A DNA stretch of 64,000 nucleotides, taken from assembly GCF_001653135.1 (NCBI RefSeq), contig NZ_BDDS01000002.1, positions 434,001 to 498,000 on the forward strand. The letters are read 5' to 3'. Below the pieces are notes generated by a model, which was not told where the DNA came from, ran no database searches, and was given only the letters and a program-made list of their open reading frames with translations. The DNA comes from Pseudoalteromonas neustonica. Lineage in GTDB: Bacteria; Pseudomonadota; Gammaproteobacteria; Enterobacterales; Alteromonadaceae. A program made the position numbers and the translations under genes. The stretch's first letter is position 1. Every line of letters starts with the position of its first letter. Of the stretch, positions 26,635 through 36,266 are shown in pieces.

Positions 26635-28792
26635 AAACATCACCATTTTTAAAGGTACAAACTGTTGCTTTTAATCGAGATGCCTCTTTGTTCGCAATGT
26701 CATATTCATCTAATGATTTTATCACTAAGTACCGTTTACCTTTATCTTGCATTAATGGCAAATCATCAACTGGTAAATCTTCCGAAGGCCAAGTAATTTT
26801 TAACTGTTTTTTATCTTTAAGCCCCAGTTGTTTATCAAAAGATTCATCTAAGCTTTTTGCTTTTGGTTTGTTTTGCTCATGACGCTCAAGATCATCAATG
26901 ATGGTTGCTAAACGTTTTTCAAGATTATCCGTATTTTTCTCAATATCTAGCAGCTCTTTATTAGCTTTGTTATGTTGAGTAACTAAACGATTGTAGACTT
27001 GATGTAATTTAGAATGTTTCTTTCGATTTCCTTTATTAGTAAAGAATTGTTTGGCGATGTTTAACTCTTTTGGCAATGCCGCTCTATTATCTTCTGTTTT
27101 CGCACTTGTGTAAGTTTTGACTTCCTCACAGTACTTGCTCTCTATTTCTCTGAGCAAAGTTTCAACTTGTGGTCGCTTATTTTTAAGTAGTTCTTTCGCT
27201 TTACTCACGTCCTCACGTGCTTGTTGTTTATTCGCCGATAACTGCTTATTTTGTTTATCCCACATATGTTCTTTTTCAGCCAAATTGATCTGCTGAGCTA
27301 TTTGCGTTTTATTCTGATTGATTTCTAATGAAATTTGATAAAAGTCATCTTCTGCCTTTTTTCTCTCAGCAGGTGTTGAGTGTAAAAGGTTAAAATTTTT
27401 GAGCTCATCTATTCTTCCAATCAGTTTTTTACGCTTCTGATCTTGCCCCAAAATAAATTGCTTCAATAAACTTGCAAATGAGCGAGCGCTACTTTCAGTA
27501 AGTTGTTTACTTAAGTTATTTAGCATACTTTCTACTTCTGATAATGATTGATGCCACTGATTATTTACTTTATCCCACTTACCTACCAATTCATCTTTGG
27601 TTGCGTTTTTAGGGCAATAAGGAGGATGAATGATGCCAGAGAACGTAATATGTTGTGCCGCAAATTTATCAGACCAATGAGTTTGTTTCGAAAACAAAAT
27701 TTCAGGAGTTTCATTCAAAAACTCTTCGATTGATTGGCAATATTTTTCTTCCAAAGTGATAGCTTTACGTTCATCTATCGTCATTAGCTCTTCATTTGAA
27801 TTATTAGCAGACACAAAATCAACATCAACAAGTTCACATACTTTAGGTTTTAACGCTAGCTCCCAACAAGCTTGCTCAATAGCTTTATCAATAGACTCAG
27901 TTACATTATTTTTTTGATCGTCATTAAGTTGAATAGCCCAATTTACTTTACCTGCAGAGAATTTGTTAGGGAGTAACCAAACGACTTCTTCACTTCTTTC
28001 ATCATCTTTAGCTTCATACACAATATTAGGGTAGTTAAAGTCAGTTAAAAATATATTTACTGAACTTTCTTTTGCGATACGATTTAGCTCCGCAAATTGC
28101 CGATTTGAAATCAGTGTAGCGTACTCTTCTAGCTCAATTTTATTTGATAAATCTAATGCGTTAACTGTCGATATCGCTGTTTTAAATGATTTTCTATTAA
28201 AATAGTCATCTAATTGATATTCATCGTTTAAGACAATCGTAGCATCTGTTTGTTGTGATTGACGCTTTGATTCCCCAATATATTCGTACTGTGTATTATC
28301 CCAAAAGTGTTTGCAGAAACTGCGGTAACTATCATCAATTTGATCTAGTGTAAGATCCAAACAATAGCCATTTTCATTTAACTCTGTGATAACTACACCG
28401 CGTTTATTAAAGTACTGATGATCACTTAAAAATATTGCCCCTGCCTGAGCAACCCCGGTTCGAACTAAACAACGCGATTTTAGCCGATCGATCGCTGTTT
28501 TGTTTTGTTCATCATCACCTAAGCATAAGTACACGCGTATGGCAGGTTGATTATCAACGAGTAACTGTATCGTTTTGATAATCTCACTATCAAACAGGAC
28601 ATCTGCAGAAATAATTAAAGTATGCTTTGTTTCTTCTATCTGCTCTATCAATTCAAATTTATTAAATGCAGCAACAATATCACAATCATAAACTGATTCG
28701 GTGTTAATATTTTTAGCTACAAATTTACTGCTAAGCTCTTGTTCACTAAAATCTTTTTCAAAATTAATTTCTTTTGGTGCAAGTGTTATCAT
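26627..28792 (-). CDS. 721-residue coiled-coil protein of the Ycf46/UPF1 cluster
   Basis: Unrecognised large soluble protein. The N-terminal about 170 residues alternate strands and helices (TLIISADVLFDSEIIKTIQL, IRVYLCLGDD, AGAIFLSDHQYFNKRG), reminiscent of a phospholipase-D-like half domain but without an HKD motif. Residues about 380-660 are Lys/Gln/Glu-rich with several predicted coiled coils. No membrane segment. I start it at ATG 28792, in a TAATG overlap with the stop of the preceding gene, so it is translationally coupled. It may be a scaffold or DNA/RNA-handling subunit; that is inference. Confidence 0.8.
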   Translation of the reverse strand: MITLAPKEINFEKDFSEQELSSKFVAKNINTESVYDCDIVAAFNKFELIEQIEETKHTLIISADVLFDSEIIKTIQLLVDNQPAIRVYLCLGDDEQNKTAIDRLKSRCLVRTGVAQAGAIFLSDHQYFNKRGVVITELNENGYCLDLTLDQIDDSYRSFCKHFWDNTQYEYIGESKRQSQQTDATIVLNDEYQLDDYFNRKSFKTAISTVNALDLSNKIELEEYATLISNRQFAELNRIAKESSVNIFLTDFNYPNIVYEAKDDERSEEVVWLLPNKFSAGKVNWAIQLNDDQKNNVTESIDKAIEQACWELALKPKVCELVDVDFVSANNSNEELMTIDERKAITLEEKYCQSIEEFLNETPEILFSKQTHWSDKFAAQHITFSGIIHPPYCPKNATKDELVGKWDKVNNQWHQSLSEVESMLNNLSKQLTESSARSFASLLKQFILGQDQKRKKLIGRIDELKNFNLLHSTPAERKKAEDDFYQISLEINQNKTQIAQQINLAEKEHMWDKQNKQLSANKQQAREDVSKAKELLKNKRPQVETLLREIESKYCEEVKTYTSAKTEDNRAALPKELNIAKQFFTNKGNRKKHSKLHQVYNRLVTQHNKANKELLDIEKNTDNLEKRLATIIDDLERHEQNKPKAKSLDESFDKQLGLKDKKQLKITWPSEDLPVDDLPLMQDKGKRYLVIKSLDEYDIANKEASRLKATVCTFKNGDVYA

Positions 28793-30474
28793 TACACACA
28801 CTCCCTGTCGAATGCTTCAACAATGTCGTGAAGATATTGCGGTAGTTCCCTTTTGTCTAAGGGAGTAAAAGTCGGTGTGCCGTGCACGCTCCACTGGCCA
28901 TGGGACTCGCGAGCAAAATCTAAACTTGCGCTGACTTTCCAGCACTTTAAACCTGCCGATGTATAAAACAGCCAGTAGCGATCATGATTATCTGGTGATT
29001 TATCAATAAATTTAGGCTGCCAACTTTCAGGTAATTTCTTTTTGTACATTTGCTCAAGTGTTACAAACACCCCATCAGATACACCTGTTTTTTTGGCTAT
29101 GCTTGTTAAAAGGGCTTGTTGATGATCAGTTGTGAAATAGCGATCTGAAATAATAATATTTTCTATGGTTCTACCATTGGTTAAATGGTTGATGAGTTTT
29201 ACCAATTCGAACTCGGCGTTATCATCTAATGTTAAAGCAACACCATAATCAGCCGCTATATGTGGCATTAAGTCGAATCCAGCTGCCGCTTGCCAATAGG
29301 CTGTGGTTTTACCTTCAGTCCCTAATATTGCTAGCATTTTATCAATCTGAATAGGTGTAATATCATGTGCTATTAGTTCTGGTTGAGAAAGCCACTCCAA
29401 TTGCGATTTTTCTGCATGTATCAACGCTTTATGTTTTTGCTGATAATAATGTTTGCACCATGCTTCTAACCATTTCTCTCCATCACCTGAATTCATGGGT
29501 GAAATTGACAACGGCTGATGCTCTTCTATCTCAAATGAGCCAAAACTAGTTGAATTAACTGTTTTAAAAGGGAGTGTTTTTAACGATAAGTCGTTAAGCG
29601 TGTTTTTATCATCAATGGTTTCATTAAAAGGAAGAACAAAAAACTTCTTTTGATTATCCCACTGGCCATTTAACCGCTTCCCTATACTGTCCATTACTTC
29701 CATATACTGGTTGTGGCTGGTTGGTAAATTGAAAGAAACTTCTTTTTCAATAATAGTCGAATTACTTCCCCTCCCCTTACTTGGCACCTCAATATTTAAT
29801 TTCCCACTAAGAATAGCTTTACTGTGCTGTTGTAACTGCCACTTTAAAGGCAAGCTTGAATTCCCTTGCGTATCACATAGCACTTCCACCTCTTTAATTC
29901 TCGCATTAACTGATTCTATTGAGATTGATTTGTTGTTTTCTATAACCAAGTTAGTAGTAATAAGCTGCTCAGTTAAATATTGATTGGTATCACCGCGATA
30001 ACGTCGATATTTATTAAGCTCTTTTGTGGCAAAGGCATCAATACGCTGTATTAAAATTGGAGCATTTAACAATAATGGATCATTTTCAGCAAACCAAATG
30101 TGATACAAGCCCCGCTCCAATGTTGGTAGCAATGCTGTATTCATAAATTCTTGGCCCTTGGCCGTTAACTCATTATTGCGATCGATTAATGTTAATTTTT
30201 TTAAATACTCAACTAATCTAGTAGGGAGCTCGCCTAATTTTGCAAGCGCATCAGCAATATCCTGTCGCTTAACGTAAACCTCTATCGTTCCCAACAAAGG
30301 TAGGCATACTAAATTAACCTTTCGGCTCAATGTAAATAAAGGGTCGTTAGATTTAACCTTATTGCGTATTTTTTTAGAAGATTTTTGCATTTTTTCAGGA
30401 TGACCTGATTTAGTTATATCTTTGCTTAAATTTGGTTTTATTCTTTGTAATTGTTCTTGCAGTGACGAATTCAT
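28792..30474 (-). CDS. 560-residue winged-helix protein with C-terminal HDRY motif
   Basis: Unrecognised protein. Residues about 60-125 look like a winged helix (LGELPTRLVEYLKKLTLI...LTAKGQEF), followed by a GLYHIWFAENDPLL motif. The C-terminal part (about 430-530) has IENIIISDRYFTT, and NHDRYWLF with His497-Asp498-Arg499-Tyr500, resembling degenerate phospholipase-D-like or related effector domains in which HDR replaces HKD. Its ATG directly abuts the stop of the UPF1-like helicase gene. A specificity or adaptor subunit for the helicase is a reasonable guess only. Confidence 0.8.
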   Translation of the reverse strand: MNSSLQEQLQRIKPNLSKDITKSGHPEKMQKSSKKIRNKVKSNDPLFTLSRKVNLVCLPLLGTIEVYVKRQDIADALAKLGELPTRLVEYLKKLTLIDRNNELTAKGQEFMNTALLPTLERGLYHIWFAENDPLLLNAPILIQRIDAFATKELNKYRRYRGDTNQYLTEQLITTNLVIENNKSISIESVNARIKEVEVLCDTQGNSSLPLKWQLQQHSKAILSGKLNIEVPSKGRGSNSTIIEKEVSFNLPTSHNQYMEVMDSIGKRLNGQWDNQKKFFVLPFNETIDDKNTLNDLSLKTLPFKTVNSTSFGSFEIEEHQPLSISPMNSGDGEKWLEAWCKHYYQQKHKALIHAEKSQLEWLSQPELIAHDITPIQIDKMLAILGTEGKTTAYWQAAAGFDLMPHIAADYGVALTLDDNAEFELVKLINHLTNGRTIENIIISDRYFTTDHQQALLTSIAKKTGVSDGVFVTLEQMYKKKLPESWQPKFIDKSPDNHDRYWLFYTSAGLKCWKVSASLDFARESHGQWSVHGTPTFTPLDKRELPQYLHDIVEAFDRECV

Positions 30475-33400
30475 TTAACTTTCCTTAGTAAGCGCTTTAG
30501 CCAAGTTGTTGAGCTCAGTAGTGGGGCTTTTAGAACGTACATTATCTCTATTCTCAAAATAATCATGACACCCGACTATCGCTAATTGATAACGAGCACG
30601 TGTAATAGCAACATTAAGCCGATTAGGTGAGTCTAAAAAGCCATCGCGGTAGTTATTAACCATAGATAGAAAAACCAAATCAGCTTCTTGCCCTTGAAAA
30701 TAATCAACCGTAGCCAATTTAATAGACAGCCCTTTAAATTGAAATTGACTATATTTTTTGTTGTTACCCGGCAACTTTTGTAATTCATTTCTTAATGCTG
30801 CTTCTTGCCCTTTATAAAACGTCAGAATAGCGACACTATAAGGCTGCCCCTCATCATTTACACGACCTTCCCCCCAATCACAGAACTGTTTTAATTCTTT
30901 AAGGATCTTATCGACTTCGGCTTTATTTTTGTTTTGATTTACTTGGGCATATTTACTATTTTTCGGAATATCGAACCAAGTTGCATGCGATTTAAAGCCT
31001 TGATACTGCCACTCCCTATCTGTATAAACAGCATCGCCATTTTTAAGTGATTCTCCATTATAAAATTGCCTACCAGGAAATTTGGATATATCTGGGTGCA
31101 TTCTATGTTGGTAGCTTAGCGTTGTATGGCGTTGCTTTTTAATAACAGGGGTAAAACCTGAGTTAAGCGTATGCGAAATATCTTGTTTTCTTTTTTGTAA
31201 ACCATTGCCTGATAACGCTTCTAGTACTGAGGGAAATGCCACTTGTTGCAACTGAAAAACTCGCCCTTCGCAATTTATACTTTTCGGCAAGAGGCGTTCT
31301 ATAGTTTCCTTATAATTTTTAGTTTTGTTATCAAAATTGTGTGACAAACGTAACCAATATAACCTTTCTAGTCGCCAACATACCTCCTCAGCCCAAGATT
31401 TTTCTTTTAATTGTTTATTAAAATGTGATGCCACCTCTGATGTTCCATTGATACTAGCGCCACGACTATTAAGTTTTTGCTTGTTACTAAATAATGCTTG
31501 ATGTGAGAATGCGTGGTCACTCGTATGCCAATCATCTGATAGCCAAATGCTATCAGCGGGTACAAAGCCATTAATTTTTTGCAAGCAATTATCCGCAATA
31601 AAACACAAGCTATAATCCCAAAGGTGAATTGGGTTGGAAGCGTACTTATCTACATTTGATGTATCGATCACTAAAATGCGTTCGTATTCTTCGCCTACTT
31701 TTACTCTTGTAGCAAGTTCAGCCCTTAAGGCTGTCGCTTCTTGTGGTGAAACGGTTTTAATTAATTGATTTGAATAGGCCTGATGGCTTTTCTGCCCACC
31801 TCTTAACACTTCCAGTAAAAAGCATGCTGTTTGCAAGTTTTTATCTAACATTTGCGAAGCGTGCCCTTTTCTACCAGGCTCTAATATAAGGTTTTCGAGG
31901 TTTGCGACTATCTGCTCTCTATCAGTAAAAGGGGAAAGTTGGCGGATATCTCCGACTAATATGTGTTTAGCCGCATAGCGAGCGGGTACCAAAAATTCCT
32001 GAAAAGGGGTTTTACTGCATTCGTCTATGATCATCACATCGAAAGCTGGCTCATAAAGAGGTAAATTAACCTCTTTATCATTAAATAATCTCATTATACC
32101 AATGGTGGTTCCACATATGAGATTGGCACTATCGACTAATATTTGTTTACTAGTATTTTCACTTTGAACCAAACTATCAAATTGGTAGTGCTCAAGTCCT
32201 TGAGCGTTATGAGTATCTCCTATTCGAAGGGGAAACACTTCATTAGTAAGTTGTTTACTGTCTATCCGCTCTAGAACATTATTTATTGCAGCATGAGTTG
32301 ATGCTGTTAATAGTATTTTTTTACCTTGGCGAACTAACTGGACAATAAGCTCTAAAATAGACGTCGTTTTCCCTGTACCGGGTGGGCCATCAAGAATTGC
32401 AAAATCAGGTGTAGCCAATGCTTTTTCAACGAACTCGCGCTGTTCCTGACAGCCTTTAAAGCGAATATCCGTCAAAATCTTCCATTCGTCCTCTTGAAGA
32501 GGTTCCGACTCTATATGCTGCCAAGGTTTACTTGTTTGGTCTTTAAATAAATTAAGTAATCCATGCTGTTTTGAGTGAGGAACAGACGTAAGAGCAGCTA
32601 TAGCGTCTTGTTGCTTGCGTAATTGAAAAATATCAACTTTGGCTTTTATAGTTTTATGAGTAGGCAAAACACTTTGATGCTTAGTTTGTTTTGATTTAGC
32701 CAGTAATAACTGTTTATTCTCACTATTACTTTTTATTACGTGAAATGCCTCGCGATTATTATTCTGGTTAGATTCCAAAATAATCGCGTTTTCACTAAAA
32801 AAATAATCGAGTGCCGATAGACCGCTATCCTCGTTATTTTTGGGTTCAATTAACTGTATCCACTGCTCTTTTGTATTTTCTTCTTTAATATCAAATTCAA
32901 GATCTGGATGAGTGCATAAACTGCAGTGGCTTAATTTTGTTACATTGCTATTTTGTGCGGTAATAGTGACTTTGTTACTGTCTAAAGAAACCTCCCAATC
33001 GCTTTGTATTAATGGTTTTCCTTTACTATCAAATAAGCTATCAACCGTTAAATTTTTTAGCTCACGCCCGGTGATATCTTCAACTTTAGCACAATCATAA
33101 CGAGGCTTTTTCGCTGAAATCACTAACCAATTTGCTTCCTCCCCCTTTGCATGAGTTGGTAAATTGGAATCCGAAAACGTTTTTATGACCTCAAACTTCA
33201 CGGTTACATCATCAAGTTTGGCTGTACCTTTTTTTTCATTTAACAGCCCAAACAAATCCACCACTAAATCATTACAAGTATCGATACTGTAACTTTCTTC
33301 ATTGACTGTCAGTATATCTGTAGTTCTAACAGTAAGGCTCAAAGGCACTAATGTTATGGTATAACCTAGCCACACCACAGAAGTAATAACTTCACTGTGT

Positions 33401-33792
33401 TCTATTTTAATTTCATAAAAACTATTACGGACTCTGGAATCAGTTACTTTAATTTTTTGACTTTTTTTACCTTTACCCAAGGTTACGGGCTCATCAAGAT
33501 CAACTTCAAAGTCATCATCCAAGTCAGCGTTGTTTAATCGATGCCAGTCTTTATCTGGGTTGATTACACGAATACGAGTAAGAGGAACTACTTGATATAT
33601 ATTTTGCTTTGGCTTAATAATAAATTGCTGTTGGGCAAGCGCTTCCCATTCACATGTGACTTCTTTATCTTTAAACGCGGTAATACTGTTAGACAAATAA
33701 TCACGAAAAGGTTTTAGACCATCGCGCACTTTTTCTTGTAATTTTGACGACTCTGACTCATCACCGCAAAGTGATAGATAAAATGGATTCAT
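30475..33792 (-). CDS. UPF1-like superfamily 1 helicase (cluster 1)
   Basis: A 1105-residue protein with a long N-terminal region (about 1-440, beta-rich, unrecognised) and a C-terminal SF1B helicase of the UPF1/Dna2 type. Motifs: GPPGTGKTTS (about 468-477), DECSK (about 588-592), GDIRQLSPF, QHRMHP, and DYFQGQEADLVFLS with LNVAITRAR (about 1030-1070). A large insertion lies between motifs III and IV. Such enzymes unwind RNA or DNA 5' to 3'. It is the second gene of the seven-gene operon, six bases after the Ycf46-like ATPase gene and abutting the 560-aa gene. Confidence 0.9.
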   Translation of the reverse strand: MNPFYLSLCGDESESSKLQEKVRDGLKPFRDYLSNSITAFKDKEVTCEWEALAQQQFIIKPKQNIYQVVPLTRIRVINPDKDWHRLNNADLDDDFEVDLDEPVTLGKGKKSQKIKVTDSRVRNSFYEIKIEHSEVITSVVWLGYTITLVPLSLTVRTTDILTVNEESYSIDTCNDLVVDLFGLLNEKKGTAKLDDVTVKFEVIKTFSDSNLPTHAKGEEANWLVISAKKPRYDCAKVEDITGRELKNLTVDSLFDSKGKPLIQSDWEVSLDSNKVTITAQNSNVTKLSHCSLCTHPDLEFDIKEENTKEQWIQLIEPKNNEDSGLSALDYFFSENAIILESNQNNNREAFHVIKSNSENKQLLLAKSKQTKHQSVLPTHKTIKAKVDIFQLRKQQDAIAALTSVPHSKQHGLLNLFKDQTSKPWQHIESEPLQEDEWKILTDIRFKGCQEQREFVEKALATPDFAILDGPPGTGKTTSILELIVQLVRQGKKILLTASTHAAINNVLERIDSKQLTNEVFPLRIGDTHNAQGLEHYQFDSLVQSENTSKQILVDSANLICGTTIGIMRLFNDKEVNLPLYEPAFDVMIIDECSKTPFQEFLVPARYAAKHILVGDIRQLSPFTDREQIVANLENLILEPGRKGHASQMLDKNLQTACFLLEVLRGGQKSHQAYSNQLIKTVSPQEATALRAELATRVKVGEEYERILVIDTSNVDKYASNPIHLWDYSLCFIADNCLQKINGFVPADSIWLSDDWHTSDHAFSHQALFSNKQKLNSRGASINGTSEVASHFNKQLKEKSWAEEVCWRLERLYWLRLSHNFDNKTKNYKETIERLLPKSINCEGRVFQLQQVAFPSVLEALSGNGLQKRKQDISHTLNSGFTPVIKKQRHTTLSYQHRMHPDISKFPGRQFYNGESLKNGDAVYTDREWQYQGFKSHATWFDIPKNSKYAQVNQNKNKAEVDKILKELKQFCDWGEGRVNDEGQPYSVAILTFYKGQEAALRNELQKLPGNNKKYSQFQFKGLSIKLATVDYFQGQEADLVFLSMVNNYRDGFLDSPNRLNVAITRARYQLAIVGCHDYFENRDNVRSKSPTTELNNLAKALTKES

Positions 33793-33798
33793 AGCAGA

Positions 33799-35388
33799 TT
33801 ACTCGAAAGGATTTTCTATTTCAGATTTTAAGCGAGTCATTGATTTTGATTTATCAGTGATTACTTCTGGTGTTTGTGAGCTTGCGCGCACTGCTCGCCC
33901 TTTGACCCAAGAACGTGTTTTATCGATCAGTTCGTGCATAGTCATTGATATAGGCGTAGTTACTGCAATCGCTGATTTGATATGTTCAAAGTTAATATCA
34001 ATGCCATCGTCAAAGGCCATAAACAAAGCCTCTTTGATTACTTCCTCTAACTCTGCCCCAGTAAAGCCGAGTGTGAGTTGAGCAACTTCTTTAATTTCAA
34101 ATAGATTTAAGTTATCTTGTCGGCTTCGCTTTTTTAAATGCAGGTTAAGGATATCTTGTCGCTCTTGTTCAGTAGGTAAGTCGACAAAGAAAATCTCATC
34201 AACACGGCCTTTTCTGAGTAACTCTGGAGGCAACTGCGCAATATTGTTAGCTGTCGCAACAACAAACACTGGTTTTTTCTTCTCTTGCATCCAAGTCAAA
34301 AAGCTACCAAGCACCCGCGCTGTGGTGCCTCCATCCGATGAACCAGAACTTTGAATGCCCGATAATCCTTTTTCAATTTCATCTATCCATAAAATGCTGG
34401 GAGATAGTGTTTCAGCTAACTGAAGGGCCTCTCGCATATTCGATTCTGATTGACCGACGATACCACCAAATATTTTGCCAATGTCTAATCGTAGTAAAGG
34501 TAATTGCCAGGCATTCGCTATCGCTTTAGCTGCTAAGCTTTTACCTGTACCAGGAAGACCCAATAAAAGTAGCCCCCTAGGCTCCTCTAAACCAAACTCT
34601 TTTGCACTTTCACTGAAAGCAAGTTTTCTGCGATCAAGCCACTTTTTTAGATTGTCGAGACCACCGATATCATCCAACGTGGCGCTTGGGTGAAAGTATT
34701 CTAAGTGCCCTTGCTTTTTAATTACTTGCTCTTTTTCTCGAACAATAGTCGAAACATCAAGTTCATTTAATCGCTGATTTTCACAAGCAATCTTGGCAAA
34801 CGCTAACTGTGCTTCGCTTGTCGACAACCCTAGTGCTGAATTAAGAAACTCTGAGCTAAAAGAGCAATCTCTTTCGTCTAAACCAAACTTTTGTTTTGCC
34901 TGCTCAGCCAGCTTTTTTAGTTCTGACTGGTTAGGTAAAGGCATTTCAAATACTTGCGTATCTTTTACCAATTCCGCCGGTAAATCAAAAACGGGTTGGG
35001 ACATGATTATTGTTACGTTCTCAATTCGACGGCCAGCAACCGCTACAGCAAAACTTCGTAAACGCGAAATATTTTTATGATCGAATGTGCCTATGTGAGG
35101 ATGAAAGTCCTCAAGAAGTAATATACAGTCAACTGGGGTGGGCAAATCATTATTATCTCCAACTATCCACTCAAGTACTTCAGAGGGGGTACCCACATCT
35201 TCCACTAGTTCTTGTTGGCTAATCCCTCTTCTTAAACCTTTACAGCTATCCCAAATGAAAGTTTCCAGACTTAATGTGTCTGCAATTGAGTTAATTGTTG
35301 CCCTAATACGGAGCGTATCGTGACTTATAATTTGTATAATCGGTGCGCCTGCTTTCACGGCGAGTGTTATTTGTTTTTTGAAATCCAT
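33799..35388 (-). CDS. Ycf46-like AAA+ ATPase
   Basis: A 529-residue ATPase. The N-terminal about 190 residues form a degenerate AAA-like domain starting with the family pattern of a helix, IIQIISHDTLRI and FIWDSCKGLRRG. The second AAA domain is canonical: Walker A GLPGTGKS (about 277-284), Walker B ILWIDEIEKG (about 330-339), sensor TANN and arginine residues in RKGRVDEIF. This two-part layout is that of Ycf46, a conserved cyanobacterial/plastid protein of unsettled role. It is first in the operon, with 223 bases of non-coding DNA upstream for the promoter. It probably works as an oligomeric remodeller. Confidence 0.82.
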   Translation of the reverse strand: MDFKKQITLAVKAGAPIIQIISHDTLRIRATINSIADTLSLETFIWDSCKGLRRGISQQELVEDVGTPSEVLEWIVGDNNDLPTPVDCILLLEDFHPHIGTFDHKNISRLRSFAVAVAGRRIENVTIIMSQPVFDLPAELVKDTQVFEMPLPNQSELKKLAEQAKQKFGLDERDCSFSSEFLNSALGLSTSEAQLAFAKIACENQRLNELDVSTIVREKEQVIKKQGHLEYFHPSATLDDIGGLDNLKKWLDRRKLAFSESAKEFGLEEPRGLLLLGLPGTGKSLAAKAIANAWQLPLLRLDIGKIFGGIVGQSESNMREALQLAETLSPSILWIDEIEKGLSGIQSSGSSDGGTTARVLGSFLTWMQEKKKPVFVVATANNIAQLPPELLRKGRVDEIFFVDLPTEQERQDILNLHLKKRSRQDNLNLFEIKEVAQLTLGFTGAELEEVIKEALFMAFDDGIDINFEHIKSAIAVTTPISMTMHELIDKTRSWVKGRAVRASSQTPEVITDKSKSMTRLKSEIENPFE

Positions 35389-35611
35389 ACTGATCCATGT
35401 AGCATAAAAAGATAATTTTTGTAGCCCAGCATTTTCCGACCTATTTTGGGTACTTTAGAAAATACTAGACTACCTGTAACTATTCAACATTTAATTCAAT
35501 AAAAATAAATACTTAAAACCTACAATAATGAAAAAATTAATATTGGGTATATAACTTTAAAAATATCAGAACAATTTTTTATTCTTGTTTGTAAACTCAT
35601 TACTTATTCCT

Positions 35612-36142
35612 TTAAATTACTGCTAATGCTTTGTCTGTTGCTTGTGCAAGCGCTTTAAAGAAGCGCAAACACTTTTCAAGCTCATCTTTTTTAATTATTT
35701 GTGGCTGAGTATTATCAAGCTGTGCACGGTGTACAGCCTCACCCCTTTTATAAATCCACTTATTTAACTGCTCTCTGGCATCTTTTGGTAGTACATTAGG
35801 CCATGACCATTGCTCAGTAATATCTACTCCAAAAAACTCTTCAAAAAGCTTTTTGGTTTTATTTGAATTTGGATTATGAAAAAACTTTAAACGTTCATTT
35901 AATTGCTTTTCTGCAAAGTGACCAAATTGAGAGCCTTTAATTAAGCTAAACTTGGCATCAAAAATTTCAGTTACCACATCTTCAACATAAGTTTCCCATG
36001 CGGTTAACGTCATTATTAAACTCGCTTTTTTTAAAACATCATAAGAGCATAATTCTGGATGATTATTTAACGTTTCAAAGCATGCTAATAGTTGTTCTGC
36101 TTCAGATAGGGCTTTATTAAAATTTTGTAATGAGAGGGTCAT
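35612..36142 (-). CDS. HEPN-domain protein (RiboL-PSP-HEPN type)
   Basis: A 176-residue helical protein with the HEPN RNase signature RxxxxH (Arg133 to His138 in KRGEAVHR) and an early conserved AWETYVEDVV stretch, the pattern of the RiboL-PSP-HEPN group. Such domains act as RNA-cleaving toxins or defence effectors. I start it at MTLSL because AAGGAAG lies at the right distance upstream; nine extra codons are possible. No antitoxin-like (MNT) partner is adjacent, and the neighbouring 230-aa gene is of a different kind. A palindrome shared with two other island promoters lies about 90 bases upstream. Confidence 0.75.
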   Translation of the reverse strand: MTLSLQNFNKALSEAEQLLACFETLNNHPELCSYDVLKKASLIMTLTAWETYVEDVVTEIFDAKFSLIKGSQFGHFAEKQLNERLKFFHNPNSNKTKKLFEEFFGVDITEQWSWPNVLPKDAREQLNKWIYKRGEAVHRAQLDNTQPQIIKKDELEKCLRFFKALAQATDKALAVI

Positions 36143-36230
36143 TTTCTTCCTTAAATATTTAACTAACAATTAGGTGTTTGTTACTACTGCTTTATTTTTG
36201 TAATGCTATACAAAAATTTATAAAAATATA

Positions 36231-36250
36231 TTTTCACAAGCTTGTGAAAA
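36231..36250. promoter_or_regulatory. 20-bp perfect palindrome upstream of the HEPN gene
   Basis: TTTTCACAAGCTTGTGAAAA, perfectly self-complementary, between the HEPN gene start and the end of the gene behind it. Its inner TCACAAGCTTGTGA recurs exactly at 52121-52138 and in weaker form at 49163-49178, each upstream of an island transcription unit. Probable operator for a dimeric regulator. Confidence 0.6.
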
Positions 36251-36266
36251 CTTAATTGAGTTGGTT

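Noticed and set aside
27864..27875. Additional CAAGCTTG site as part of the palindrome regulon
   Set aside because: It lies inside the coding region of the 721-aa protein and lacks the symmetric flanks of the three intergenic copies.
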